Shown here in pieces: positions 1-6,259 of a DNA stretch of 16,302 nt. The position numbers were made by a program, and so were the translations under genes. How positions within the stretch are numbered: the first letter of the stretch is position 1; each line of letters starts with the position of its first letter. The notes under the pieces were generated by a model that was not told the DNA's origin, did no database searches, and was given only the letters and a program-made list of their open reading frames with translations. The DNA lies in contig JBARNX010000009.1 in assembly GCA_049641805.1 (NCBI GenBank), positions 1 through 16,302 on the forward strand. Reading direction: 5' to 3'. This DNA comes from UBA5738 sp049641805 (GTDB lineage Bacteria > Patescibacteriota > Minisyncoccia > Minisyncoccales > UBA5738).

Positions 1-43
1 CCCGCGATGACTGAAACTTGCGGCTTGTAAATTTTTTAACAAA

Positions 44-976
44 ATGATTGATAAAAAAATACTCTTGGGCGGCGGGGCGCTCGCGGCCGCGGGAATAATC
101 GGCGGAGCACTGATGTATTCCGGACAAATGAACCGCCAGGCCGGCGGCGATCAGGCCGCACCGATTGATCCGGCCGACAAAGCAAAGATTGAACAGCTTT
201 ATTGGGATGAACTGCGCGACAAAGATAAATATTCGTTCTGTTTGGGATCCGCCAAGATCGAAAGCGCCTACAGCGATTCGCTTTTGAACGCAAACGGCTT
301 GTTAAAGCACGATTCGCGGGAACTGCTGGTTTATAACAAAGAATCGCAAAAACTTTATGTTATGGCCCGGGAAATAGAATTCAGCTACCGCGGCAGTTTC
401 AGCTCAATGATGGGCGATCTGTCGGTAACCGTGCCGGTGGAAGAAAAAGGTTCCTTGAGCGAATCGTATTCAAAAGCCGAAATGCCGATCCGGATTGATT
501 ACGCCAACAATTATATTGCCGCCGACCCGGGAACAAAAACCGCCAATTGGGTCTACGCGGATATGGGCGGGGAAACCGAAATGACCGCGCCGCGCACCGG
601 TTGCGCGGGAGTTTACACGCTTAACGAACCCGGTAAGTTGGATTTGCCGGCCGGAACGGGAATGGCCGCGGTTGACCGCGATTGTACCGAGAAAGACATC
701 AGCGGCGCCTACGATGGCACTTTTTCTTTTGAATGCCAAAGCATTGATTATGATCAAGCCGTGAATCTCTACGACGAAATAAAAACCAAGGAAACTTTGC
801 AAAACACGCGCGATAAAGATTTATCCGAAATAAATGATTCCGAAGCCGGCGGCGATGCCGCAGACTTGGAGAAGGCAATATCGGGCGGCAAAAGTAACGA
901 AACCCAGCCGGATACGAAAAAAGCGCTTGAAGAACTAAAACAAGAAATGAACGCTTCCCAGCGCGAACCAAACTAG
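44..976 (+). CDS. Membrane-anchored or exported hypothetical protein
   Basis: I do not recognise this 310-residue protein. The N-terminus has two lysines followed by a Gly/Ala-rich hydrophobic stretch (about residues 6-25), which fits a signal sequence or a single membrane anchor with the rest outside the cell. The body (about 40-245) is a mixed, probably globular domain with four cysteines (66, 187, 214, 231) that could form two disulfides. The last 65 residues are charged, rich in Glu, Lys, Asp and Asn, and look like a flexible or helical tail. The ATG at 44 gives the hydrophobic start directly. There is no Shine-Dalgarno site, only an AT-rich stretch just upstream. The gene is convergent with the UvrA-like gene. 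The ORF is clearly coding from its length and composition, but its function is unknown. Confidence 0.8.
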   Translation: MIDKKILLGGGALAAAGIIGGALMYSGQMNRQAGGDQAAPIDPADKAKIEQLYWDELRDKDKYSFCLGSAKIESAYSDSLLNANGLLKHDSRELLVYNKESQKLYVMAREIEFSYRGSFSSMMGDLSVTVPVEEKGSLSESYSKAEMPIRIDYANNYIAADPGTKTANWVYADMGGETEMTAPRTGCAGVYTLNEPGKLDLPAGTGMAAVDRDCTEKDISGAYDGTFSFECQSIDYDQAVNLYDEIKTKETLQNTRDKDLSEINDSEAGGDAADLEKAISGGKSNETQPDTKKALEELKQEMNASQREPN

Positions 977-1060
977 CTCGCGATTTTAAAAAGCGCCGGA
1001 CAAAGGGAGCAAAACGCTGGCGGCGGAAAGACGATAAGCATCGAACTATCGGAAAATAAA

Positions 1061-1216
1061 CTACCGCGCGCCCAAGGCGTCGCGGTATTCTTTCCGCTCC
1101 GCTAACGCTCCGCGGAAAGGAAAAGTTTGATTCCCCGCCAAACATCGCCGGGGCATAGCCCCGAGGTATTCTGGCGGGTAAATAAACTGCCCCGCCGCAG
1201 AGCCGCGGGGTATTCT
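1061..1216. repeat. Cluster of three REP-like GC hairpins
   Basis: The convergent gap holds three hairpins, each followed by the same short tail GGTATTCT. Unit 1 pairs CCGCG-CGCC with GGCG-t-CGCGG (1064-1085) and is followed by a perfect 8-bp stem at 1090-1097/1112-1119. Unit 2 has an inner stem CGGGGC/GCCCCG (1149-1154/1158-1163) inside an outer stem CCCGCCA/TGGCGGG (1134-1140/1172-1178). Unit 3 pairs CCCCGC with GCGGGG (1190-1195/1205-1210). Units 1 and 3 also share the lead-in AATAAACT. They may act as bidirectional terminators or mRNA 3' stabilisers between the two convergent genes. A related hairpin lies at 9486-9519. Confidence 0.7.
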
Positions 1217-1237
1217 GCCGGATCAAGTAAAACCCTT

Positions 1238-3493
1238 TCAATTAAATTCTTTTAAGAATTGGCCGGTATAACTTCGGGTGCAATTAATGATGCCTTCGGG
1301 AGTGCCTTCAAAGACGATTTGGCCGCCGCGATAGCCGCCTTCGGGGCCAAGGTCAATCAGCCAGTCGGCGTTTTTTACCACATCAAGGTTGTGTTCAATG
1401 ACGACCACGGTGTTGTTGTTTTCCACCAGGCGCCGGATGATGGACAGCAGTTTTTCAATGTCGGCCATGTGCAGGCCGGTCGTGGGCTCGTCCATAACAT
1501 AAATGTTGCCTTTTTTGTGGAGCTCGGAAGCAAGCTTGATCCGCTGGGCTTCGCCGCCCGAAAGCGTGCTTAGCGGCTGGCCCAATTCCAGATAATCGAG
1601 GCCGACATCGGTTAATACCTGAAGCTTTTTATTGATTTGTGAATCTTTAAAAAATCCTTTTAGCCCCGCGATGGTGGTGTGGAGGATTTGGTCAATATTT
1701 TTGCCGTTGTACCTGATGGCCAGCACCTTTTCGGTGTATCTTTTGCCTTGGCATTCGTCGCAGACGACCCGGACCTCGTCCAAAAAGTTCATTTCGTAGC
1801 TTATGGTTCCCAGCCCCTTGCATTTCGGGCAGGCGCCCGCGGAATTAAAACTGAACAGGGAAGCGCTGGTGCGGGTTTTGGCCGCGATTTCCTTGCGCAC
1901 CTCGTCGAAGATGCCAACATAGGTTGCCGGATTGGAGCGCGACGATTTGCCGATGGGCGACTGGTCAATGACGATGGCGCCGCGATTCTGGTTTAGAAAA
2001 ACATCGTTGATCAAACTGCTCTTGCCCGAACCGGCGACGCCGGTGACGCAGGTCAGCACCCCTTTGGGAATCTTGGTTGATATATTTTTTAAATTATTAA
2101 GGGAAGCGTTTTTTATTTCAATATATTCGGTCCAGGGTTTTCTTGCCTTGGCAACAGGGGAGCGGTTGTTCAAGAATTCGGCGGTGAGCCCTTTTGATTG
2201 CGTCAATCCCGCAAACGGGCCGGAATAAATGATCTCGCCGCCGTTTGCGCCGGCGCGGGGACCAACATCAATTATGTAATCGGCGCAACGGATTATGTCG
2301 GGATCGTGTTCAACCACAAAAACGCTGTTGCCCTTGTCGCGCAGTTCTTTCAAAATTTCAATCAGCTTGCGGTTATCGCGCGGATGGAGGCCGATGGACG
2401 GTTCGTCCAAAATATACATCAAGCCGACCAGGTCACAATCAAGCTGGCGCGCCATTTTCACCCGCTGGCTTTCGCCGCCGGAAAGCGTTGATACCGGTCG
2501 GTCCAGCGATAAATAGCCAACGCCGATATTGATCAAATGTGAAAGGATTTGTTTCATTTTTGTTACCATCGGGCGGGCAATCTCGGTATCAATTCCGCCG
2601 AGGTATGAATAGAGATCGGTGAATTCCATTTTGACGAGCTCCGGAATGGTTTTCCCGCCGACCTTCACGCGGCGCGCGTTTTTGTTGATGCGCGATCCTT
2701 GGCACGAACCGCACTCGGCATAGGTGAAATATTTTTGGTAGGCGTTTTTCCGGCCTTCGTTTAATTCCTCGGGGGCTTTTTTCAGATATATCCGTTCAAG
2801 CTTCCGGGCGACGCCTTCAAATTTTTTGGTATATGTTCCCGCGCCATGAATTTTGTCCACGGGAATGCCCTCGGCATATAAAAGATCATCCAGCTCGGTT
2901 TTTGAGAAATCTTTAACCTTTTTGTTTGTGTCAAACAGGCCGATTGCGCCCAGTTCGCGCCACTGCCAGCCGCCGACCTTGTAGTCGGGATGATCAATCG
3001 CGCCTTCGGCGATGCTTTTTTCCTTGTCAATCAGCAGATCAATGTCAACTTTTATTTGCTTGCCCAAACCTTTGCAATCGGGGCACATTCCCAGGGGATG
3101 GTTGAATCCAAAAGCAAACGACGGGCCGATGAATTCGTCGCCGCAACGCGAAAACAGCAATCTTAAGTAGGTATAAAGCTCGGTGGCGGTGCCGACGGTG
3201 GAGCGCAGGTTGCTTCCCATGCGCTTTTGGTCGATGACGATGGCGGTGGAAATGTTCTTGATTTCCTCCACATCGGGCTTGGACAGCTTGGGCATGCGGG
3301 CGCGGGCAAATGTTGAAAATGTTTCAATGAGCTGACGCTGGGCTTCGGTGTAAATGGTATCAAAAAGAAGGGAAGATTTTCCGGAACCGGAGACGCCGGT
3401 GAAAACAACGATCTTATCCTTTGGTATGACAAGCGACACGCTTTTCAGATTGTGCGTCCGCGCGTTTTTGATAAAAATATGGTCATTTGACAT
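1238..3493 (-). CDS. uvrA: Short UvrA-type ABC ATPase (UvrA2-like, no UvrB-binding domain)
   Basis: A UvrA-family DNA-binding ABC ATPase of 751 residues with both nucleotide-binding halves intact. Half 1 has Walker A GVSGSGKSS (about 33-41), signature STLSGGESQR (335-344) and Walker B YILDEPS (about 360-366). Half 2 has Walker A GVAGSGKSS (about 485-493), signature STLSGGEAQR (642-651) and Walker B YVMDEPTTGL (665-674). A CxxC...CxxC zinc module lies at 555/558 and 578/581, and another CxxC pair at 137/140 and 261/264. Canonical UvrA is about 940 residues. Here only about 20 residues separate YLRLLFSR from CPDCKGLG, where UvrA1 carries its UvrB-binding domain, so this is the shorter UvrA2 class. 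That class is linked to DNA damage or drug tolerance rather than core excision repair. The ATG at 3493 is preferred over the GTG at 3511, because the GTG lies inside the probable -10 box and MSNDHIFIKNARTHNLK matches the family start. Confidence 0.93.
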   Translation of the reverse strand: MSNDHIFIKNARTHNLKSVSLVIPKDKIVVFTGVSGSGKSSLLFDTIYTEAQRQLIETFSTFARARMPKLSKPDVEEIKNISTAIVIDQKRMGSNLRSTVGTATELYTYLRLLFSRCGDEFIGPSFAFGFNHPLGMCPDCKGLGKQIKVDIDLLIDKEKSIAEGAIDHPDYKVGGWQWRELGAIGLFDTNKKVKDFSKTELDDLLYAEGIPVDKIHGAGTYTKKFEGVARKLERIYLKKAPEELNEGRKNAYQKYFTYAECGSCQGSRINKNARRVKVGGKTIPELVKMEFTDLYSYLGGIDTEIARPMVTKMKQILSHLINIGVGYLSLDRPVSTLSGGESQRVKMARQLDCDLVGLMYILDEPSIGLHPRDNRKLIEILKELRDKGNSVFVVEHDPDIIRCADYIIDVGPRAGANGGEIIYSGPFAGLTQSKGLTAEFLNNRSPVAKARKPWTEYIEIKNASLNNLKNISTKIPKGVLTCVTGVAGSGKSSLINDVFLNQNRGAIVIDQSPIGKSSRSNPATYVGIFDEVRKEIAAKTRTSASLFSFNSAGACPKCKGLGTISYEMNFLDEVRVVCDECQGKRYTEKVLAIRYNGKNIDQILHTTIAGLKGFFKDSQINKKLQVLTDVGLDYLELGQPLSTLSGGEAQRIKLASELHKKGNIYVMDEPTTGLHMADIEKLLSIIRRLVENNNTVVVIEHNLDVVKNADWLIDLGPEGGYRGGQIVFEGTPEGIINCTRSYTGQFLKEFN

Positions 3494-3501
3494 ATAACAG
3501 A

Positions 3502-3511
3502 ATAATAACAC
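3502..3511 (-). promoter_or_regulatory. Extended -10 promoter of the UvrA-like gene (leaderless)
   Basis: On the minus strand the decamer GTGTTATTAT (TGn plus TATTAT) ends 8 nt before the ATG at 3493. This would place the transcription start at or within a base or two of the start codon. No good -35 box is seen, which is common with extended -10 promoters. The same decamer precedes the Nudix gene on the other strand. Confidence 0.55.
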
Positions 3512-3621
3512 AAAAAATTATTTGTTTGGATATAGCATTTTAAACGCGGCGGTTGACGAAGATTCGGCGCGCGTCAGCTCGCAGCGGGCAGCCAATCATT
3601 CTATTTAAAGAATGCCAATGG

Positions 3622-3654
3622 AAAATCGCCATTTAGGCGATTTTTTGGTAGGAT
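3622..3654 (+). promoter_or_regulatory. Hairpin with T-tract fused to an extended -10 box
   Basis: A 9-bp stem (3622-3630/3636-3644, core AATCGCC/GGCGATT, 5-nt loop) runs into six T residues (3641-3646). The likely -10 box TAGGAT follows at 3649-3654, 22 nt before the ATG at 3677. It looks like an intrinsic terminator, yet no plus-strand gene lies upstream because the UvrA-like gene is divergent. It is therefore more likely part of the promoter or 5' regulatory element of the DUF5661 gene. A close copy precedes the DUF2207 gene at 15468-15498. Confidence 0.5.
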
Positions 3655-3676
3655 GGAATAAATATAAGATAAATAT

Positions 3677-3928
3677 ATGGTAAAAAACACTTTCTCGTTT
3701 GAAGAGGCTAAGACAGTGGGCGAATCGCTGGCGATTGATTGGAGCAAATTTGACGTTGAACAATTCCGGATAGGCATGGACGTGGAATTGGAACATGGAA
3801 CGCGCGACGCGCGGACAAACATCACTAATGACGATCCGGTAATGACGGGCAAAATTGCGCTAGCTCATTTAAACGAGCTAGCGGATTATTACACGAGATT
3901 GAAAAAAATGGAGGATGGCGGATATTAA
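3677..3928 (+). CDS. DUF5661 family protein
   Basis: An 83-residue soluble protein that I recognise as DUF5661, a small family of unknown function common in Patescibacteria. Typical segments are an N-terminal FSFEEAKTVGESLAIDW, the central VELEHGTRD followed by TNIT, and the C-terminal TGKIALAHLNELADYYTRL, which ends in a short charged tail. The conserved His, Glu and Asp residues (VELEHG, AHLNE) could bind metal, but that is inference. The length matches the family. There is no Shine-Dalgarno site; the start lies 22 nt after a -10 box. The Nudix gene follows after 44 nt but has its own -10 box. In other genomes this family is often near phage-like or accessory genes. No function can be stated. 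Confidence 0.85.
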   Translation: MVKNTFSFEEAKTVGESLAIDWSKFDVEQFRIGMDVELEHGTRDARTNITNDDPVMTGKIALAHLNELADYYTRLKKMEDGGY

Positions 3929-3954
3929 ACGATGCGCCGGAAGCATTTTTACCG

Positions 3955-3963
3955 TGTTATTAT
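3955..3963 (+). promoter_or_regulatory. Extended -10 promoter of the double-Nudix gene (leaderless)
   Basis: GTGTTATTAT (3954-3963, TGn plus TATTAT) ends 9 nt before the ATG at 3973, predicting a transcription start at or next to the start codon. It is identical over ten bases to the box of the UvrA-like gene, and no Shine-Dalgarno site is present. It lies in the 44-nt gap after the DUF5661 gene, so the Nudix gene may be transcribed independently. Confidence 0.5.
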
Positions 3964-3972
3964 CATAAAATT

Positions 3973-4953
3973 ATGGCGCAGGATGAATTATTGGACATCA
4001 TAGACGAACAAGGCAAAGTAACCGGAATCGTCACAAAAAAAGAAGCGCACCGGCGGGGATTGTTGCACAAAACGGTTATCGCGGAAGTTATTGATTCGGC
4101 CGGGCGATGGCTGATGGTAAAGCAATCGGCCGGACGGCAGGACCCGGGGCAATACGTGTCTCCGGTCGGGGGCCATGTGGCATCCGGCGAAAGCGAGGTC
4201 GATGCTCTTAAGCGCGAAGCCATGGAAGAAACGGGAATCACCGGAGATTTTAAATATGAATATATTGGCAGAAAAGTGTTCAACCGCAGAGTGCTGGAAC
4301 GGCAAGAAAATCACCTATTCATAGTTTACAAAATCTATTCCGACATTGTCCCTGTTTTAAATTACGAATCCGAAAGCTGTAAATATTTTACTGAAAAAGA
4401 ATTGCAAAAAGAAATCGCGGATCATCCGGAATATTTCGGCGCGGCGTTTCATTTCGCAGTCAATAATTTTTTCCCAAATCTGTTAAAACAAGCACCTATG
4501 AGAGAAATGGGAAGGGATATAGTTTCGGCACTGATTTTTGCCAAGGATGGCAAATTATTCCAGGGAATGAAAGACTCCGCGAAGGGCGGAGTTTATTCTG
4601 ATTGCTGGCATATCCCCGGCGGCGGGGTCAAAGAGGGCGAGAGCAAAGAAGCGGCTCTGAAGAGAGAAATTAGAGAAGAGACCGGGATTGATGTTTCTGG
4701 ATATGGAATTGTTTTGATTGACGGGACGGGAAGAGGCGAATCAATCAAAACCATGGCAACCGGGGAAAATGTCATTTGCAAAATGAAATTTTTTGTCTAT
4801 AAAGTTGAAATTAACGATAGAAATTCGGACGAAATCAAAGTAAGCCTTGATAATGATTTGGTAAAATATCGATGGACGGATCCAAAAGAATTGAGCGGTT
4901 TGAAATTAACTCCGCCCTCAACGGAATTGTTTGAAAAACTGGGATATTTGTGA
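3973..4953 (+). CDS. Tandem double-Nudix hydrolase
   Basis: A 326-residue protein with two complete Nudix domains, so probably a hydrolase of nucleoside diphosphate-X substrates acting in the cytoplasm. Domain 1 (about 1-170) begins LDIIDEQGKVTGIVTKKEAH, a pattern of the isopentenyl-diphosphate isomerase-like Nudix group. It has a perfect Nudix box G67-x5-E73-x7-REAMEETGI89. Domain 2 (about 180-326) has a second perfect box G217-x5-E223-x7-REIREETGI239. All metal-binding glutamates are present in both, so neither half looks dead. The two halves differ in sequence, which suggests fusion of two unlike Nudix proteins rather than a recent duplication. Substrates cannot be read from sequence. Oxidised nucleotide, dinucleotide or sugar-nucleotide clean-up are options. 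The gene is followed closely by the GIY-YIG remnant. Confidence 0.92.
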   Translation: MAQDELLDIIDEQGKVTGIVTKKEAHRRGLLHKTVIAEVIDSAGRWLMVKQSAGRQDPGQYVSPVGGHVASGESEVDALKREAMEETGITGDFKYEYIGRKVFNRRVLERQENHLFIVYKIYSDIVPVLNYESESCKYFTEKELQKEIADHPEYFGAAFHFAVNNFFPNLLKQAPMREMGRDIVSALIFAKDGKLFQGMKDSAKGGVYSDCWHIPGGGVKEGESKEAALKREIREETGIDVSGYGIVLIDGTGRGESIKTMATGENVICKMKFFVYKVEINDRNSDEIKVSLDNDLVKYRWTDPKELSGLKLTPPSTELFEKLGYL

Positions 4954-4989
4954 ATTTCAGCGATGCCGCGGTTTAAAAATCTTGATTTA

Positions 4990-5343
4990 ATGTATTTCGT
5001 CTATCTTCTCCAATGTTGCGGCGGCAGTATTTACACCGGCATCGCCACGGATGTGGCGCGGCGTTTTGGCGAGCACAAAAACAAAAAAGGCGGCGCCTAT
5101 TCACATCACACTACAAACCCGTACCGGTGATGGGAATCATTGAAATCATTTGATTCCTTAATTTTCGCGCTTTTAGTGCGGTTTCTAATGTGATTTCAAT
5201 ATTCCGCTTCGCACCGGGCGGAAAAGATAATTCATACCGAGGAATTTGCCACAAGATCGCTGGCATTAAAGCGCGAGGCCGAAATCAAGCGCTGGCCGCG
5301 GGCAAAAAAACTTGCCTTGATCAATCCGGCAAGCCCGATTTGA
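4990..5343 (+). pseudogene. GIY-YIG nuclease (YhbQ/URI type), interrupted by a small insertion
   Basis: The first 46 codons (4990-5130) encode the N-terminal half of a small single-domain GIY-YIG endonuclease: MYFVYLLQC, then SIYTGIATDVARRFGEH with the paired Tyr, the Gly-Ile and the Arg, Glu and His of the family. After a TGA, the same frame resumes at about 5218 with AEKIIHTEEFATRS and ALKREAEIKRWPRAKK, the normal C-terminal half, and ends at a TGA at 5341. Removing 90 bp (5128-5217) would restore a continuous gene of about 87 codons, the usual family size. The insert contains two in-frame TGA codons (5128 and 5188), so no full protein is made. An in-frame ATG at 4963, 9 nt after the Nudix stop, is an alternative start. 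The intact flanks suggest a recent event. Confidence 0.85.
5128..5217. mobile_element. 90-bp palindromic MITE-like insertion
   Basis: This segment splits the GIY-YIG gene exactly between codons for Arg and Ala. It is flanked by ACCGG at 5123-5127 and ACCGG at 5213-5217, as a 5-bp target duplication would be. Inside, GGAATcATTGAAATCA (5133-5148) pairs with TGATTTCAATATTCC (5191-5205), giving 15 paired bases with one bulge. The outermost bases GGTG/CACC also pair. A smaller stem CGCGC/GTGCG (5166-5170/5176-5180) sits at the centre. It encodes nothing. The structure fits a non-autonomous miniature element or a REP-like palindrome moved by an enzyme elsewhere in the genome. No second copy lies in this window. 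Confidence 0.65.
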
Positions 5344-5427
5344 AAACCGACTGGCAACGAATATATTAAAAAACGAAAGTTTATAAAAAAGAAAACTTTT
5401 AAAATTAAAAATTTTCTATTGGCTTAT

Positions 5428-5880
5428 TCACTTAAAACGCAAGCAAACTTTATTGGGCGGTTCCGCACTCGGCTTATGATAAGGGATGCTAACTATCTTA
5501 TACCCCTTCCTTAATCCTATACCACTTCCTTCGTATGTGATATCGCCCAAACGGCATCTTACTAAGACCCAGAACAGACCGTCCAGCGAGCTAACTACCG
5601 CCCCGCTCGCCACACACTTCTTATACTTTTTGCAACTGATTTTGTTACTCCTCATAGCGCCATCTACCATTTTTTTGTGGTCATCGGCGATTTTGCGTTC
5701 AGCGGTCCTTACAGCTTTTTCCAAGGGGATAAGCTCCCCAATAACTGTCTCATTTTTGCCAACTTCAATCTCCGGCGCTGGCGCAAACTCGCCCGAGATC
5801 ATATATCTGTACACAGTGGCCAGCGGCTCACTCGCGGCAATCATTTCGATTGCCTCTTTTTCTTTTTCTACCTCATTCAT
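5428..5880 (-). CDS. Unrecognised soluble protein with strong Shine-Dalgarno site
   Basis: I do not recognise this 150-residue protein. The first 80 residues are highly charged and probably helical (EVEKEKEAIEM at the start, then an AVRTAERKIADDHKKMVDGA stretch). A central basic, cysteine-containing part follows (NKISCKKYKKC), then a mixed segment with Trp and several Gly. It ends at a TGA at 5428. There is no signal peptide or membrane segment. The gene is supported by AGGAGA 7 nt upstream of the ATG. A perfect TTGACA (minus strand, 5957-5952) lies about 70 nt upstream but without a good -10 at normal spacing. The opposite strand also has a long open frame (5486-5899), but its product is hydrophobic and less protein-like. 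The strong ribosome site is unlike the other genes here and hints at a foreign origin. Confidence 0.65.
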   Translation of the reverse strand: MNEVEKEKEAIEMIAASEPLATVYRYMISGEFAPAPEIEVGKNETVIGELIPLEKAVRTAERKIADDHKKMVDGAMRSNKISCKKYKKCVASGAVVSSLDGLFWVLVRCRLGDITYEGSGIGLRKGYKIVSIPYHKPSAEPPNKVCLRFK

Positions 5881-5887
5881 TAAGACT

Positions 5888-5893
5888 TCTCCT
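5888..5893 (-). promoter_or_regulatory. Shine-Dalgarno site AGGAGA
   Basis: On the minus strand AGGAGA ends 7 nt before the ATG at 5880, the ideal distance. It is the only textbook Shine-Dalgarno site in this window, and it decides both the strand and the start of the gene it serves. Confidence 0.8.
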
Positions 5894-6019
5894 GTTTAAG
5901 CGGTTTTTGTACTCTATGAACTGGTAATTGGGTAACATCATATTATTATTATGTCAAGGCCACAGGGAAGTAACCACTTACCGGGAATAATTATATATAT
6001 GCTAAACCCCGCATTTTGA

Positions 6020-6053
6020 GGTCTAACCCCTTTGATTACAAAGGAGTCAGACC
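6020..6053. repeat. Imperfect inverted repeat GGTCTAACCCCTTT / AAAGGAGTCAGACC
   Basis: Two 14-bp arms (6020-6033 and 6040-6053) pair with two mismatches around the 6-nt loop GATTAC. The motif, with its GTC(A)GACCCC core, resembles palindromes commonly found as REP-type repeats near IS200-like (REP-associated tyrosine) transposases. No such transposase is in this window, so the link is from memory of the motif class. Confidence 0.5.
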
Positions 6054-6129
6054 CCTCCAAAAGCATTCGGATTTTTAAATTAAACTTTTATAGGGGTTGT
6101 ATCCGACATTGTATTTGAAGGTGGCGAGC

Positions 6130-6169
6130 TTTGCTACTTACCTTGTTATATAGCAAGGTAAGTAGCAAA
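6130..6169. repeat. Perfect 16-bp stem-loop
   Basis: TTTGCTACTTACCTTG (6130-6145) and CAAGGTAAGTAGCAAA (6154-6169) are exact reverse complements around the 8-nt loop TTATATAG. No T-run follows on either strand, so it is not a classic terminator. It could be an operator, a recombination or transposition end, or an RNA hairpin. It lies in a gene-free stretch. Confidence 0.75.
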
Positions 6170-6259
6170 ATAAACGGCGAGGCGAGGAGCCGGGCGGCAG
6201 TCAAGTCGGCCGCGCGCGGTTGCTGGCGCGGGATATTCGCCGGCGGGGGAATAAAATTG

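Noticed and set aside
1..30. Short open frame ending in TAA at 28-30, possibly the end of an upstream gene
   Set aside because: Only nine codons are visible and nothing identifies the product, so it cannot be told from chance.
1061..1216. CRISPR-like or tRNA-like repeat cluster
   Set aside because: The units differ in length and spacing, have no constant repeat with unique spacers, and do not fold into a cloverleaf.
699..1241. Minus-strand open frame of 180 codons across the end of the first gene and the hairpin cluster
   Set aside because: It is Arg/Pro-rich and crosses GC hairpins, and it is a shadow of the plus-strand gene.
3494..3511. GTG at 3511 as start of the UvrA-like gene
   Set aside because: It overlaps the probable -10 box, and the added residues do not match the family N-terminus.
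4990..5343. UGA read-through or recoding (as in Gracilibacteria or Absconditabacteria) making the GIY-YIG gene intact
   Set aside because: TGA ends three well-defined genes here and does not interrupt the long ones, so the standard code applies. The inserted 90 bp also has a palindromic structure and flanking repeats.
5486..5899. Plus-strand open frame of 137 codons opposite the 5428-5880 gene
   Set aside because: The opposite strand has an ideal Shine-Dalgarno site and a charged, protein-like product. This one is hydrophobic, has no start signal and mirrors the minus-strand gene.
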